Assembly: GCA_050697155.1 (NCBI GenBank)
Contig: JBOGZD010000099.1
Location: 1-10,458, forward strand
Length of the DNA stretch: 10,458 nt
From: JBOGZD01 sp050697155
GTDB lineage: Bacteria; Actinomycetota; Thermoleophilia; Solirubrobacterales; 70-9
Direction: 5' to 3'
The notes under the pieces are model-generated. The model was not told where the DNA came from, searched no databases, and saw only the letters and a program-made list of their open reading frames with translations. Positions 1 through 7,184 of this stretch are shown here, piece after piece. A program made the translations under genes and the position numbers. How positions within the stretch are numbered: position 1 is the first letter of the stretch; each line of letters opens with the position of its first letter.

Positions 1-314
1 GCGGCGATCGGCTCCTGGTCGAGGCTGAGCGAGGGGAAGGTGACCGCGCAGAGGCCGTCCTCGCCGGCGGGGTCGGCGGCGGCGGTGAGGCGCCCGACCT
101 GGGCGTCGGTGTAGCTGTGGGCGCCGAAGTTGTGGACCCCGTAGGCGACCGCCGAGCCGTCGGCGTTCCACGCCTCGATGCACTCGGCCGGGGGCGGGGC
201 GGCCTCGCCCGATCCACCCCCGAGGAGCAGCACCCCACCGACGACGAGCACGAGCGCGAGCGTTCCGGCCGCTGCGATCAGCACCCGCGGGTCACGTTTG
301 CCGCTGCCCTGCAT
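1..314 (-). CDS. Hypothetical membrane-anchored secreted protein (3' end outside window)
   Basis: I do not recognise this protein. Reading leftwards from the ATG at 314-312, 104 codons stay open to the window edge, so the C-terminus is missing. Residues 1-10 are short and basic (K6, R7, R10). Residues 11-33 form one hydrophobic segment rich in Val, Leu and Gly, followed by a Gly/Ser/Pro linker and an extracytoplasmic part with two cysteines (C45, C89) that could pair. This looks like a signal anchor with a small exported domain. The region after residue 45 contains 'CIEAWNADGS' and a stretch of small and acidic residues; I know no family for it. The gene is divergent from the Rieske gene with only 31 bp between the starts. 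No clear ribosome binding site precedes the ATG. The open frame, codon use and anchor segment make it a likely real gene. Confidence 0.6.
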   Translation of the reverse strand, partial: MQGSGKRDPRVLIAAAGTLALVLVVGGVLLLGGGSGEAAPPPAECIEAWNADGSAVAYGVHNFGAHSYTDAQVGRLTAAADPAGEDGLCAVTFPSLSLDQEPIA

Positions 315-323
315 CGCTAAAAT
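298..323 (+). promoter_or_regulatory. Possible promoter of the Rieske-sufB-sufD operon
   Basis: TAAAAT at 318-323 is a good -10 hexamer and stands out in very GC-rich sequence. A weak -35 (TTGCCG, 298-303) lies inside the divergent gene with a spacer of only 14 nt, so the -35 assignment is doubtful. A start site near 330 would give a leader of about 16 nt containing AGGA before the GTG at 346. No iron or SufR-type operator was recognised in the 31-bp gap. Confidence 0.28.
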
Positions 324-345
324 CCGACTTCGAGAGTAGGAATAA

Positions 346-666
346 GTGACGACCGCAACCATCACAGTCTGCAGGCTCGAGGAGCTTCCAAGCGGCACCA
401 TGCGGCTGATCGAGGCCGATGGGCGCAAGATCGGCGTCTTTCACTGCGAGGACGGCGGCCTGCGCGCGATCGAGGATCGCTGCTCGCACGACGACGGCCC
501 GCTGGCCGAGGGGGAGTTCGACGCCGCCTCCTGTACTGTCGAGTGTCCCCGCCACGGCTCGCTGTTCGACCTGCACACCGGGCGCCCACGCAGCCTTCCC
601 GCCTACCGGCCGGTGGAGACGTTCGAGGTGCAGGTCGCAGACGGTGAAGTGAGATTGGAGCTCTGA
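346..666 (+). CDS. Rieske [2Fe-2S] ferredoxin-like protein of the suf cluster
   Basis: This 106-residue soluble protein consists of one Rieske domain. The two cluster-binding motifs are visible: C46-x-H48 ('CSH') and C67-P-R-H70 ('CPRH'), followed by 'GSLFDLHTGRP' as in Rieske ferredoxins of the dioxygenase/NirD type. Two Cys and two His would ligate a [2Fe-2S] cluster for one-electron transfer. It has no signal peptide or membrane segment and is probably cytoplasmic. The start is GTG at 346, with AGGA at 338-341 just upstream. The stop lies 5 nt before the sufB ATG, so the two genes are co-transcribed. Small Rieske proteins of this kind are known in actinobacterial suf operons, usually further downstream. 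Here it comes first. Its role (electron donor to assembly, or a client) is inferred only from the neighbourhood. Confidence 0.9.
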   Translation: MTTATITVCRLEELPSGTMRLIEADGRKIGVFHCEDGGLRAIEDRCSHDDGPLAEGEFDAASCTVECPRHGSLFDLHTGRPRSLPAYRPVETFEVQVADGEVRLEL

Positions 667-671
667 AGGGA

Positions 672-2138
<1,467 letters not shown>

Positions 2139-2149
2139 CCTGACGGCCC

Positions 2150-2159
2150 GCGCCGGCGC
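2150..2159. repeat. 10-bp perfect palindrome in the sufB-sufD gap
   Basis: GCGCCGGCGC is self-complementary and lies 12 nt after the sufB stop, upstream of the larger hairpin. In DNA this GC-rich such palindromes arise often by chance, so it is recorded only as part of the structured gap. Confidence 0.3.
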
Positions 2160-2172
2160 CTGGCGGCGTCCA

Positions 2173-2208
2173 CGGGCGGGGGCCGTGCGGAGCACTGTCC
2201 CCCACCCG
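2173..2208 (+). other. Strong RNA hairpin between sufB and sufD
   Basis: CGGGCGGGGG (2173-2182) pairs with CCCCCACCCG (2199-2208): nine of ten pairs are G-C, with one C-A mismatch. Within the loop GTGC (2185-2188) pairs with GCAC (2192-2195) around a GGA triloop, giving a nested two-stem structure. It ends 5 nt before the TTG start of sufD. No run of U follows, so it does not look like a simple intrinsic terminator. It could slow ribosomes, stabilise processed ends, or limit sufD translation. The pairing is seen directly; the function is inferred. Confidence 0.5.
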
Positions 2209-2213
2209 CGGCC

Positions 2214-3431
2214 TTGCCAGCCACCGGCGCGACCTCGTCAGCTCAGCCGCTGGAAACCTTGGCCGCCCTGAGCACAGCCAACGAGCCCGACTGGCTGCTG
2301 GAGCGGCGCGACCGCGCCAAGCAGCTCGGCGGTGAGCTCGAGCTTCCCGGGCCGAAGGAGAAGGGCTGGGAGTTCACCGACCTCTCCCAACTCGAGCTCG
2401 ACGGCTACCCGGAGGGGATCGCCGCGGTCGACGGCCTGGCGCGGAGCGACGGTGAGGGCGCACCTTTGGTGCTGCCGCTCGCCGAGGCCGCGAGCGCCGT
2501 ACCCGAGCTCGTCCGCGAGCGGCTCGGCGCTGTCGTGCCGGCGACCGACGCGTTCTCAGCCCGCAACGAGGCCCGCTGGCGCGACGGCGTGCTCGTCTGG
2601 GTGCCGGCGGGGGCGCGCCTGGAGGAGCCGCTGCGGCTGACGATCACCGCGCCGGCCGACGAGGAGGTCAACTGGCGGGCGCTGGTCGTCATCGACGAGG
2701 GCGCCGAGGCGGAGGTCTGGGAACGCTATGCGTCGGAGGGCGAGGGCCTCTTCAACGCCGTGGTCGAGCTCGTGGTCGGCGACGGCGCCAACCTGCGCTA
2801 CGTCTGCGAGCAGGACCTCTCCGACGAGAGCTGGGTGTTCGCGACCCAGCGCGCCGAGGTCGGTCGCGACGCGAGCCTCGAGTGGGTCGCGCTGGGCTTC
2901 GGCTCGGCGCGGGGCAAGGCCCGGATGGAGACCAAGCTCGCCGGGCGCGGGGCGAGCGCCAAGGTGACCGGCGCCTACGCCGGCACCGGTCGCCAGCACC
3001 TCGACTACGACACCACCCAGGAGCACGCGGCCGAGGACACCACCTCCGACCTCGCCTTCCGCGGCGTGCTCGCCGACCGCGCGACCTCGGTCTGGCGGGG
3101 GATGATCCGCGTCGATCCGGGCGCCCAGCGCACCGACGCCTTCCAGGAGAACCGCAACCTGCTGCTGTCGGTCGACGCGCACGCCGACGCGATCCCCGGA
3201 CTCGAGATCGAGGCCGACGACGTCCGCTGCACCCACGCCGCCGCCGTCGCCCAGGTCGATCCCGAGCAGCTCTACTACCTGCGCTCGCACGGGCTCGGCG
3301 AGCCGGAGGCGAAGCGGCTGGTGATCGACGGGTTCCTCCAGGAGCTGGTCCTGCGCGCCTCCGAGGGGCCGATTCGCGAGGCGCTCGCGGACTCGCTCGA
3401 GCGGCGGCTGGGCGAGCTGCTCGCCGCCTGA
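2214..3431 (+). CDS. sufD: SufD, Fe-S cluster assembly subunit
   Basis: This 405-residue protein is a SufB paralogue that completes the SufBC2D scaffold and is needed for iron entry. The N-terminal helical part ('PDWLLERRDRAKQL', 'KGWEFTDLSQL') and the beta-helix core are followed by the diagnostic C-terminal region 'GLEIEADDVRCTHAAAVAQ', then 'EQLYYLRSHGL' and 'IDGFLQEL'. H341 in 'CTHA' corresponds to E. coli SufD His360, a residue implicated with SufB in cluster formation; C339 is two residues before it. The gene is in the same frame as sufB, 75 nt after its stop. The first conventional start is TTG at 2214. No ATG or GTG lies between the sufB stop and this codon, and no Shine-Dalgarno sequence is visible. 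TTG at 2259 is an alternative, since similarity is only clear from about residue 25. A strong hairpin precedes the start. Confidence 0.95.
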   Translation: MPATGATSSAQPLETLAALSTANEPDWLLERRDRAKQLGGELELPGPKEKGWEFTDLSQLELDGYPEGIAAVDGLARSDGEGAPLVLPLAEAASAVPELVRERLGAVVPATDAFSARNEARWRDGVLVWVPAGARLEEPLRLTITAPADEEVNWRALVVIDEGAEAEVWERYASEGEGLFNAVVELVVGDGANLRYVCEQDLSDESWVFATQRAEVGRDASLEWVALGFGSARGKARMETKLAGRGASAKVTGAYAGTGRQHLDYDTTQEHAAEDTTSDLAFRGVLADRATSVWRGMIRVDPGAQRTDAFQENRNLLLSVDAHADAIPGLEIEADDVRCTHAAAVAQVDPEQLYYLRSHGLGEPEAKRLVIDGFLQELVLRASEGPIREALADSLERRLGELLAA

Positions 3432-3442
3432 CGGCTCACTGC

Positions 3443-3456
3443 TCGTTCACAAACGA
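3443..3456. repeat. Small AT-richer inverted repeat upstream of the STAS gene
   Basis: TCGTT-CACA-AACGA lies 11 nt after the sufD stop and about 45 nt before the STAS start. The 5-bp arms with a 4-nt loop could be an operator or chance. It is too weak for an intrinsic terminator and no U tract follows. Confidence 0.25.
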
Positions 3457-3499
3457 CCCGCAGCGGCGTGGTACGGTCGGCTGGCCTCAAGGGGGTTGC

Positions 3500-3877
3500 G
3501 TGCACGACCAGACCGACTACCGCACTCCGGGCTCACTGACAATCGCAACGGTGCGCGATGGCGACACCTACGTCGTCCGCGCCACGGGTGAGCTGGACCT
3601 GTCCAACTGCGCGCAGTTCGACCGCGAGGTCCGCGCCGCCGAGGTCAGCGACGCCGCCCGGATCCTGCTCGACCTCGACGGCCTCCAGTTCATCGACTCG
3701 GCCGGCCTGACGATGATCCGCCGGGCGATGATGCGCAACGAGCGGACGGGCCGGCTGCGGATCACCCGTGGGCGCGGCTACGTCGCCGACCTGTTCCGGC
3801 TCACCGCGTTCGACCAGACGTTGCCGTTCGCCGGAATGCAAGAAACGCCGGCCCCCGGACCGGCCGCGGACGCCTGA
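3500..3877 (+). CDS. STAS-domain protein, anti-sigma factor antagonist type
   Basis: This 125-residue protein is a single STAS domain (about residues 11-112) of the SpoIIAA/RsbV group. Members bind anti-sigma factor kinases and are switched off by phosphorylation of a conserved serine. The key segment is 'LDLDGLQFIDSAGLTMIRR': S67 after D66 matches the phosphorylated serine position. 'GELDLSNCAQF' is the typical first strand and helix. The start is GTG at 3500, preceded by AAGGGGG at 3489-3495 with 4-nt spacing, which clearly favours it over longer readings in the same frame. No kinase, phosphatase or sigma factor gene is beside it, so its partner must be encoded elsewhere. It lies 68 nt after sufD, with no convincing promoter, and ends 4 bp from the stop of the convergent small membrane protein. 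A link to Fe-S assembly is not implied. Confidence 0.9.
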   Translation: MHDQTDYRTPGSLTIATVRDGDTYVVRATGELDLSNCAQFDREVRAAEVSDAARILLDLDGLQFIDSAGLTMIRRAMMRNERTGRLRITRGRGYVADLFRLTAFDQTLPFAGMQETPAPGPAADA

Positions 3878-3881
3878 TCGG

Positions 3882-3995
3882 TCATCGGCGGTCGCGGACC
3901 AGCGTGACCGCGATCGAGACCAGCACGATCGCGATCGGGACCGCGTACAGGGCCCAGATCGCCCAGTGGCCGGCGTGGGCGAGGAGCATTGGCAT
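3882..3995 (-). CDS. Small single-pass membrane protein downstream of znuB, 37 residues
   Basis: I do not recognise a family. The frame starts ATG-CCA-ATG (first ATG at 3995-3993, second at 3989-3987) and ends TGA at 3884-3882, giving 37 or 35 residues. The N-terminus carries 'HAGHW' (H7, H10), then one membrane helix (about residues 11-33), then a basic end 'RDRR'. By the positive-inside rule the histidines face outward, where they could contact metal. It is on the same strand as znuB, 32 nt beyond its stop, and has its own promoter-like sequence, so it may be an accessory to the transporter. No Shine-Dalgarno sequence is seen; a nearly leaderless message would explain this. Support comes from the ideal membrane topology, the fit between two convergent stops and the upstream promoter. 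It could still be a chance frame. Confidence 0.5.
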   Translation of the reverse strand: MPMLLAHAGHWAIWALYAVPIAIVLVSIAVTLVRDRR

Positions 3996-4003
3996 CGGCA
4001 ATC

Positions 4004-4031
4004 AGTATGGCGAGTGTTCCCGCCCCCTCAA
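4004..4031 (-). promoter_or_regulatory. Promoter-like sequence for the small membrane protein
   Basis: Read on the minus strand, TTGAGG (4031-4026) and CATACT (4009-4004) are separated by 16 nt, a good fit to a primary sigma factor promoter. The -35 overlaps the last codon and stop of znuB. The predicted start site near 3997 is within a few bases of the ATG at 3995 and 8 nt from the ATG at 3989, implying a leaderless or nearly leaderless message. Confidence 0.4.
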
Positions 4032-4876
4032 CGCGGCGCCGGGCGCAGCGTGAGCAGGATCAGGAACAGGGTCACCGGGACGAGCACGATCGAGGCCCCG
4101 GCGGCGAGATCGAGATGCCAGGAGAGCAGCAGCCCGATCGGCGCGCTGGCGGCCGCGATCGCGGCCGAGACCAGCATCATCGCGGGCAGGCGCTTGGTGA
4201 CCAGCGCCGCGGCCGCGGGAGGAGCCATCAGCATCCCCAGCACGAGCAGCGAGCCGACCACCCTGAAGCCGACCACGACGGCGAGCACGACGAGGACGAG
4301 CAGCACCAGCTGCAGCCGGTCGACCGGGAGGCCGAGCGCGGCGGCGCGCTGCCGGTCGAAGCACAGCACGAGCAGCGGCCGGTAGAGCGCCGCGCCCACT
4401 GCAAGGATCGCGACCGTGAGCACCGCGGTCACCGTCACGTCGGCCCCCTGCACCCCGAGGACGTCGCCGAACAGGAACGCGGTCAAGTCGACGCTGTAGC
4501 CGTCGGTGCGCGAGATCAGCACCACCCCGAGCGCGAGCATGAACACGAACACGACCGCCGCCGCGGTCTCCTCGCGAAGCCGGCTGCGGCGCAGGATCAG
4601 CCCGGTGGCGACAGCGGTAAGGAGGCCGGCGGCGAGCGCGCCGAGGCCGATCGCGAGCTCGTCGGGATCGCGGACGGGCCCCTCGCCGGTGGCGGTGATC
4701 ATGAACGCGACCGCGATCCCAGGCAGCACGCCGTGGGCGAGGCTGTCGGCCATCAGCGCCATCCCGCGCAGGACGACGTAGCAGCCGACGACGCCGCAGA
4801 GGACGCCGACGATCGCGGCGGCGAGCGCCCCGGTGCGGACGAACTCGGCGCTGAACGGGTCGGTGAGGAGCTGCAT
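4028..4876 (-). CDS. znuB: ZnuB-type zinc ABC transporter permease (ABC-3 family)
   Basis: This 282-residue, very hydrophobic protein has about eight membrane segments, as usual for ABC-3 family metal permeases (ZnuB, TroC, MntB). The family hallmark 'MALMADSLAHGVLPGIA' is present early in the protein, with 'VGCYVVLRG' before it. 'EETAAAVVFVFMLALGVVLIS' spans the middle, and 'LGLPVDRLQL' forms the cytoplasmic loop near the ATPase contact. It would form the dimeric channel that moves zinc inward using ZnuC. The ATG at 4876 has GAGG at 4884-4881 with 4-nt spacing and lies 15 nt after the znuC stop, so the two are translated together. The ABC-3 family also moves manganese and iron. Zinc is inferred from the Zur-type operators, the Fur-family neighbour and the His-rich ZnuA. 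Confidence 0.93.
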   Translation of the reverse strand: MQLLTDPFSAEFVRTGALAAAIVGVLCGVVGCYVVLRGMALMADSLAHGVLPGIAVAFMITATGEGPVRDPDELAIGLGALAAGLLTAVATGLILRRSRLREETAAAVVFVFMLALGVVLISRTDGYSVDLTAFLFGDVLGVQGADVTVTAVLTVAILAVGAALYRPLLVLCFDRQRAAALGLPVDRLQLVLLVLVVLAVVVGFRVVGSLLVLGMLMAPPAAAALVTKRLPAMMLVSAAIAAASAPIGLLLSWHLDLAAGASIVLVPVTLFLILLTLRPAPR

Positions 4877-4891
4877 CGCGCCTCGGCCGGG

Positions 4892-5641
4892 TCAGCCGGC
4901 CCCGTGATGGTGGTGGGCGACGTCGACGATCAAGTCGCCGATCCGAACCACGTGTCCGGCGAACGTCTCGGCGAGCACCTCCTCCGTGCACGTCTCGGCC
5001 GCCGGGCCGAAGGCGATCAGCCGCCGGTTGAGGCAGATCACCAGGTCGTAGTCGCGCGCGGCGCTCTCGAGGTCGTGGGTGGCGACGATCACCGTCCTGC
5101 CCTCGCCGCTCCAGCGCCGCAGCAGCGCCCGGGCAGCGTCGTGGGTCGGGCGGTCGACGCCGGTGAACGGCTCGTCGAGCAGCAGCAGGTCGGCCTCCTG
5201 GGCGGCGGCCTGGGCGAGCAGGACGCGCTGTCGCTCGCCGCCGGATAGGTCGCCGAAGCGCCGGTCGGCCAGCCGCTCGGCGTCGAGCGCCCGCAGGGAC
5301 TCGACGACGAGGGCGTGGTCACGCTCGCCGAAGCGCTCGAGCCAGCCCAGGGCACCGTAACGTCCCATGCGAACGACGTCGGTGGCGGTCACGGGAAAGG
5401 CCGGCTCGACGTCGATGCTCTGTGGAACGAAGGCGACCTGTGCGGCGGCGCGGATCGAGCCGGAGCGCGATCCCACCAGCCCGACGGCGGCCTTGAACAG
5501 GGTGCTCTTGCCGGCTCCGTTGGGCCCGAGCAGGGCGACGCTCGCGCCGCGCGGAACCGCGACGGTGACCTGGTCTAGCGCCTGCTGTCGCCCGTAGCCG
5601 ACGCTGAGCCGGTCGGCGACCAGCGCCGGCTCAGCGACCAC
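4892..5641 (-). CDS. znuC: ZnuC-type zinc ABC transporter ATPase
   Basis: This 249-residue ABC ATPase is complete: Walker A 'GPNGAGKST' (39-47), Q-loop Q74 in 'VPQS', signature 'LSGGERQR' (132-139), Walker B 'LLLLDEP' (152-158) and H-loop H189 in 'ATHD'. It powers the ZnuB permease on the cytoplasmic face. The chosen start is GTG at 5641, which overlaps the end of zur by 11 bp and begins a few residues before the first domain strand ('LVADRLSVGYG'). The frame stays open further upstream to 5869, but that part is antisense-like low-complexity sequence within zur. The C-terminus ends 'VAHHHHGAG' (H243-H246), a four-histidine tail that may bind zinc. SufC was considered because no sufC follows sufD, but the match is to the metal-type ATPase and it is coupled to znuB. 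Confidence 0.94.
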   Translation of the reverse strand: MVAEPALVADRLSVGYGRQQALDQVTVAVPRGASVALLGPNGAGKSTLFKAAVGLVGSRSGSIRAAAQVAFVPQSIDVEPAFPVTATDVVRMGRYGALGWLERFGERDHALVVESLRALDAERLADRRFGDLSGGERQRVLLAQAAAQEADLLLLDEPFTGVDRPTHDAARALLRRWSGEGRTVIVATHDLESAARDYDLVICLNRRLIAFGPAAETCTEEVLAETFAGHVVRIGDLIVDVAHHHHGAG

Positions 5642-6122
5642 GCTCGGCAGCGCCGCGTCGGCTGTCGCGGCCCGCGCAGCGCGAGCATTGGCCGCGCAGG
5701 ACGACCTCGTGGGCGCTGACCCGGTGTCCGAGCCGCGACTCGACCCTCCCGATCGCGCGCTCGAGGCCGGCGTCTTCGAACGCGGTGATCCGACCGCACG
5801 CGTCGCAGACGACGTGGTGATGGTGCTCGCCGCCGGGGACGACGGCCTCATAGCGGGTGCCCCCCTCACCGATCTCGACGCGCTGCACGAGCCCGATCGA
5901 GTCGAGCAGCTCGAGGGCCCGGTACACGCTCGCGGTGCCGATCCCGCCGCGTGCGGCGCGCAGCCGCTCGGCGATCTCCTGCGCGGTCAAGCAGCAGTCC
6001 TCGTCCGCGAGCATCTCGACCACGGCGCGCCGAGCGCCGCCGGAGCGGTGGCCGCCGGCCTCGAGCGCCTCGAGCGCGACCTTCGCCCAGTCGGCGGTCG
6101 GTTGCGCGGAGCTCCTGGACAC
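5631..6122 (-). CDS. zur: Fur-family metal regulator, probably Zur
   Basis: This 163-residue Fur-family protein has an N-terminal winged helix ('TAQEIAERLRAA', then 'TASVYRALELLDSIGLV', residues 46-79) and a C-terminal dimerisation domain. Two CxxC pairs, C106-DA-C109 and C146-SR-C149, would hold the structural zinc. 'EHHHHVVC' (99-106), H133, H138 and E139 are candidate regulatory metal ligands. Zinc-bound Zur represses zinc uptake genes. The start is GTG at 6122: the frame is open upstream to 6677, but that part is antisense to znuA. GGAG at 6138-6135 is 12 nt from the start, rather far. It heads the zur-znuC-znuB operon, overlapping znuC by 11 bp. A Fur or Mur role cannot be excluded by sequence alone. 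The surrounding znu genes and the two operators argue for Zur and for autoregulation. Confidence 0.9.
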   Translation of the reverse strand: MSRSSAQPTADWAKVALEALEAGGHRSGGARRAVVEMLADEDCCLTAQEIAERLRAARGGIGTASVYRALELLDSIGLVQRVEIGEGGTRYEAVVPGGEHHHHVVCDACGRITAFEDAGLERAIGRVESRLGHRVSAHEVVLRGQCSRCAGRDSRRGAAERGR

Positions 6123-6144
6123 GACCGAGAGGGTACTCCAACCG

Positions 6145-6159
6145 TGAGAATGATTATCA
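6145..6159. promoter_or_regulatory. Zur-type operator 1 in the zur-znuA divergent promoter
   Basis: TGAGAATGATTATCA is a 7-1-7 inverted repeat with one mismatch and strongly resembles known actinobacterial Zur boxes. An overlapping perfect 7-1-7 palindrome, GAATGATTATCATTC, spans 6148-6162. It stands out as the AT-rich spot of the region. It contains -10-like hexamers in both directions: GATTAT at 6152-6157 (plus) and GATAAT at 6158-6153 (minus). A bound regulator would therefore block both znuA and zur-znuCB. Confidence 0.8.
6153..6158 (-). promoter_or_regulatory. Likely -10 element of the zur-znuC-znuB promoter
   Basis: GATAAT read on the minus strand is five of six to TATAAT. It would start transcription near 6146, giving a leader of about 24 nt with GGAG before the zur GTG at 6122. 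The -35 is poor (TTCTCA, 6183-6178, 19-nt spacer), which fits an activator-free but Zur-repressed promoter only loosely. Confidence 0.35.
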
Positions 6160-6176
6160 TTCCCGCCGTGGTCGTG

Positions 6177-7184
6177 ATGAGAACCATTCTCATTAGCCTC
6201 GCCATTTCCTCGTCGGCCATCGCGGTCTCCGCCTGCGGCTCCGACGACCGGGAGTCGGGGGGCGGACCGAGTGTGGTTGCGACCACGGGGATCGCTGCCG
6301 ATCTCGCCGCGGCCGTGGCCGGCCCGGACGCGAAGCTCGACCAGATCGTCGCCGACTCGGCCAGCCCGCACGACTTCCAGCTCAGCGCCGACGATCGCCA
6401 GACGCTGGAGGAGGCCGACCTCGTCGTCTCGATCGGCTCGGGACTCGAGCCCGGGATCCCGCTCGACCAGGTCGACGCGCCCCAATGGGCGCTGACCGAG
6501 AACGTGGGCGAGTTGCTGCCCTTCGAGGAGGCGGGGGCGCACGAGCGCGAGGAGGCCGCGGAGGGTGAGGAGCACAGCGAAGAGGACGAGCACGCCGAGG
6601 AGGACGAGCACTCCGAAGAGGAGGCGCCCGCCGAAGAGGACGAGCACGCGGAGGAGCACGGGTCCGGCGATCCCCACGTGTGGATGGACCCGACCCGAGT
6701 CGCGGCGGCGCTGCCGTCGCTGGCCGACGCGCTCGGCGACGTCGATCGCGTCGATCCGGCTGCATACCGCGACCGCGCCGAGGGGTACGCGGACGAGCTG
6801 GGCGAGCTCGACGCCGAGCTCGAGCGCACCCTCGCCCGCATCCCCGCCGCCGATCGCGAGCTGGTGACCTCACACGACTCGCTGCGCTACTTCGCCGAGC
6901 GCTACGGGTTCGAGGTCGTCGCAACCGCCTTCCCCGCCTCGGGCCCCGAGGCGGAGGCGAGCGCGGCGGCGCTGCGAGAGGTCATCGACGCGGCTCGCGA
7001 CTCGGGCGTCGCCGCGGTCTTCGCGCAGGCCGACGACGACCCCGAGGCTCTGCGCCTGGTGGCCGATGAGGCGGGCGTCGAGATCGAGGAGGACGTGCTG
7101 GTCGAGTCCCCAGCCGAGACCGGCACCTACGAGGAGATGCTGCGGCGCGACGCCGAGCTGATCGCGAACGCCCTCGCCGGCTGA
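6177..7184 (+). CDS. znuA: ZnuA-type zinc-binding lipoprotein
   Basis: From ATG 6177 this is a 335-residue cluster A-I solute-binding protein. The signal peptide 'MRTILISLAIS...' ends in lipobox VSAC, with C20 as the lipidated residue. The three zinc-ligand histidines of the family are H65 ('SPHDF'), H167 ('DPHVWMDP') and H233 ('SHDSLRYFAERYG'); a fourth acidic ligand may be in 'FAQADDD'. Between the first two is an acidic, His-rich loop (122-161, six His) built of EH(A/S)EED repeats, as in zinc-specific ZnuA proteins. It would collect zinc outside the membrane for ZnuB/ZnuC. The frame is open upstream, and GTG 6144 (with AGAGGG about 10 nt before it) and ATG 6150 are alternative starts. I prefer 6177 because it gives a normal lipoprotein signal and leaves operator 1 in the promoter. 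It diverges from zur-znuCB. Confidence 0.93.
   Translation: MRTILISLAISSSAIAVSACGSDDRESGGGPSVVATTGIAADLAAAVAGPDAKLDQIVADSASPHDFQLSADDRQTLEEADLVVSIGSGLEPGIPLDQVDAPQWALTENVGELLPFEEAGAHEREEAAEGEEHSEEDEHAEEDEHSEEEAPAEEDEHAEEHGSGDPHVWMDPTRVAAALPSLADALGDVDRVDPAAYRDRAEGYADELGELDAELERTLARIPAADRELVTSHDSLRYFAERYGFEVVATAFPASGPEAEASAAALREVIDAARDSGVAAVFAQADDDPEALRLVADEAGVEIEEDVLVESPAETGTYEEMLRRDAELIANALAG
6178..6192. promoter_or_regulatory. Zur-type operator 2, covering the znuA start codon
   Basis: TGAGAACCATTCTCA has the same TGAGAA--ATT-TCA pattern as operator 1 and forms a perfect 7-3-7 inverted repeat when extended by one base on each side (6177-6193). It begins within the ATG at 6177. The two operators are offset by 33 bp, about three helical turns, so two dimers would sit on the same face of the DNA. 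Confidence 0.7.
6570..6659 (+). repeat. Five 18-nt tandem repeats encoding the ZnuA His/acidic loop
   Basis: Five in-frame 18-nt units encode EHSEED, EHAEED, EHSEEE, APAEED and EHAEEH (ZnuA residues 132-161). The fourth unit has lost its histidine. Such arrays can change copy number by slippage or unequal recombination without breaking the frame. The loop is a known place of length variation in zinc-binding ZnuA proteins. Confidence 0.8.

Noticed and set aside
2173..2208. Intrinsic terminator after sufB
   Set aside because: The stem is strong but no U run follows, and sufD must be expressed from the same direction with no promoter in the gap.
3446..3477. Possible promoter for the STAS gene (TTCACA ... 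TACGGT)
   Set aside because: The spacer would be 20 nt and the -10 is poor. Expression from the suf operon is equally possible.
3989..5248. Long 419-codon plus-strand frame across znuB and znuC
   Set aside because: It is antisense to two clear transporter genes and is made of Asp/Gly/Gln/Arg/Glu/His-rich sequence with no domain.
4892..5641. Could the ABC ATPase be the missing SufC?
   Set aside because: It is on the other strand, coupled to a metal permease and regulator, and its sequence is of the metal-transport type, with a signature loop and C-terminus unlike SufC.
5642..5869. N-terminal extension of ZnuC to 325 residues
   Set aside because: The added part lies inside zur and is Ser/Arg/Ala-rich with no similarity to ABC ATPases. 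GTG 5641 places the start just before the first domain strand.
6123..6677. N-terminal extension of the Fur-family protein to 348 residues
   Set aside because: The extra part is antisense to znuA, including its His/acidic repeat, and crosses the operator region. Fur-family proteins are about 140-165 residues.
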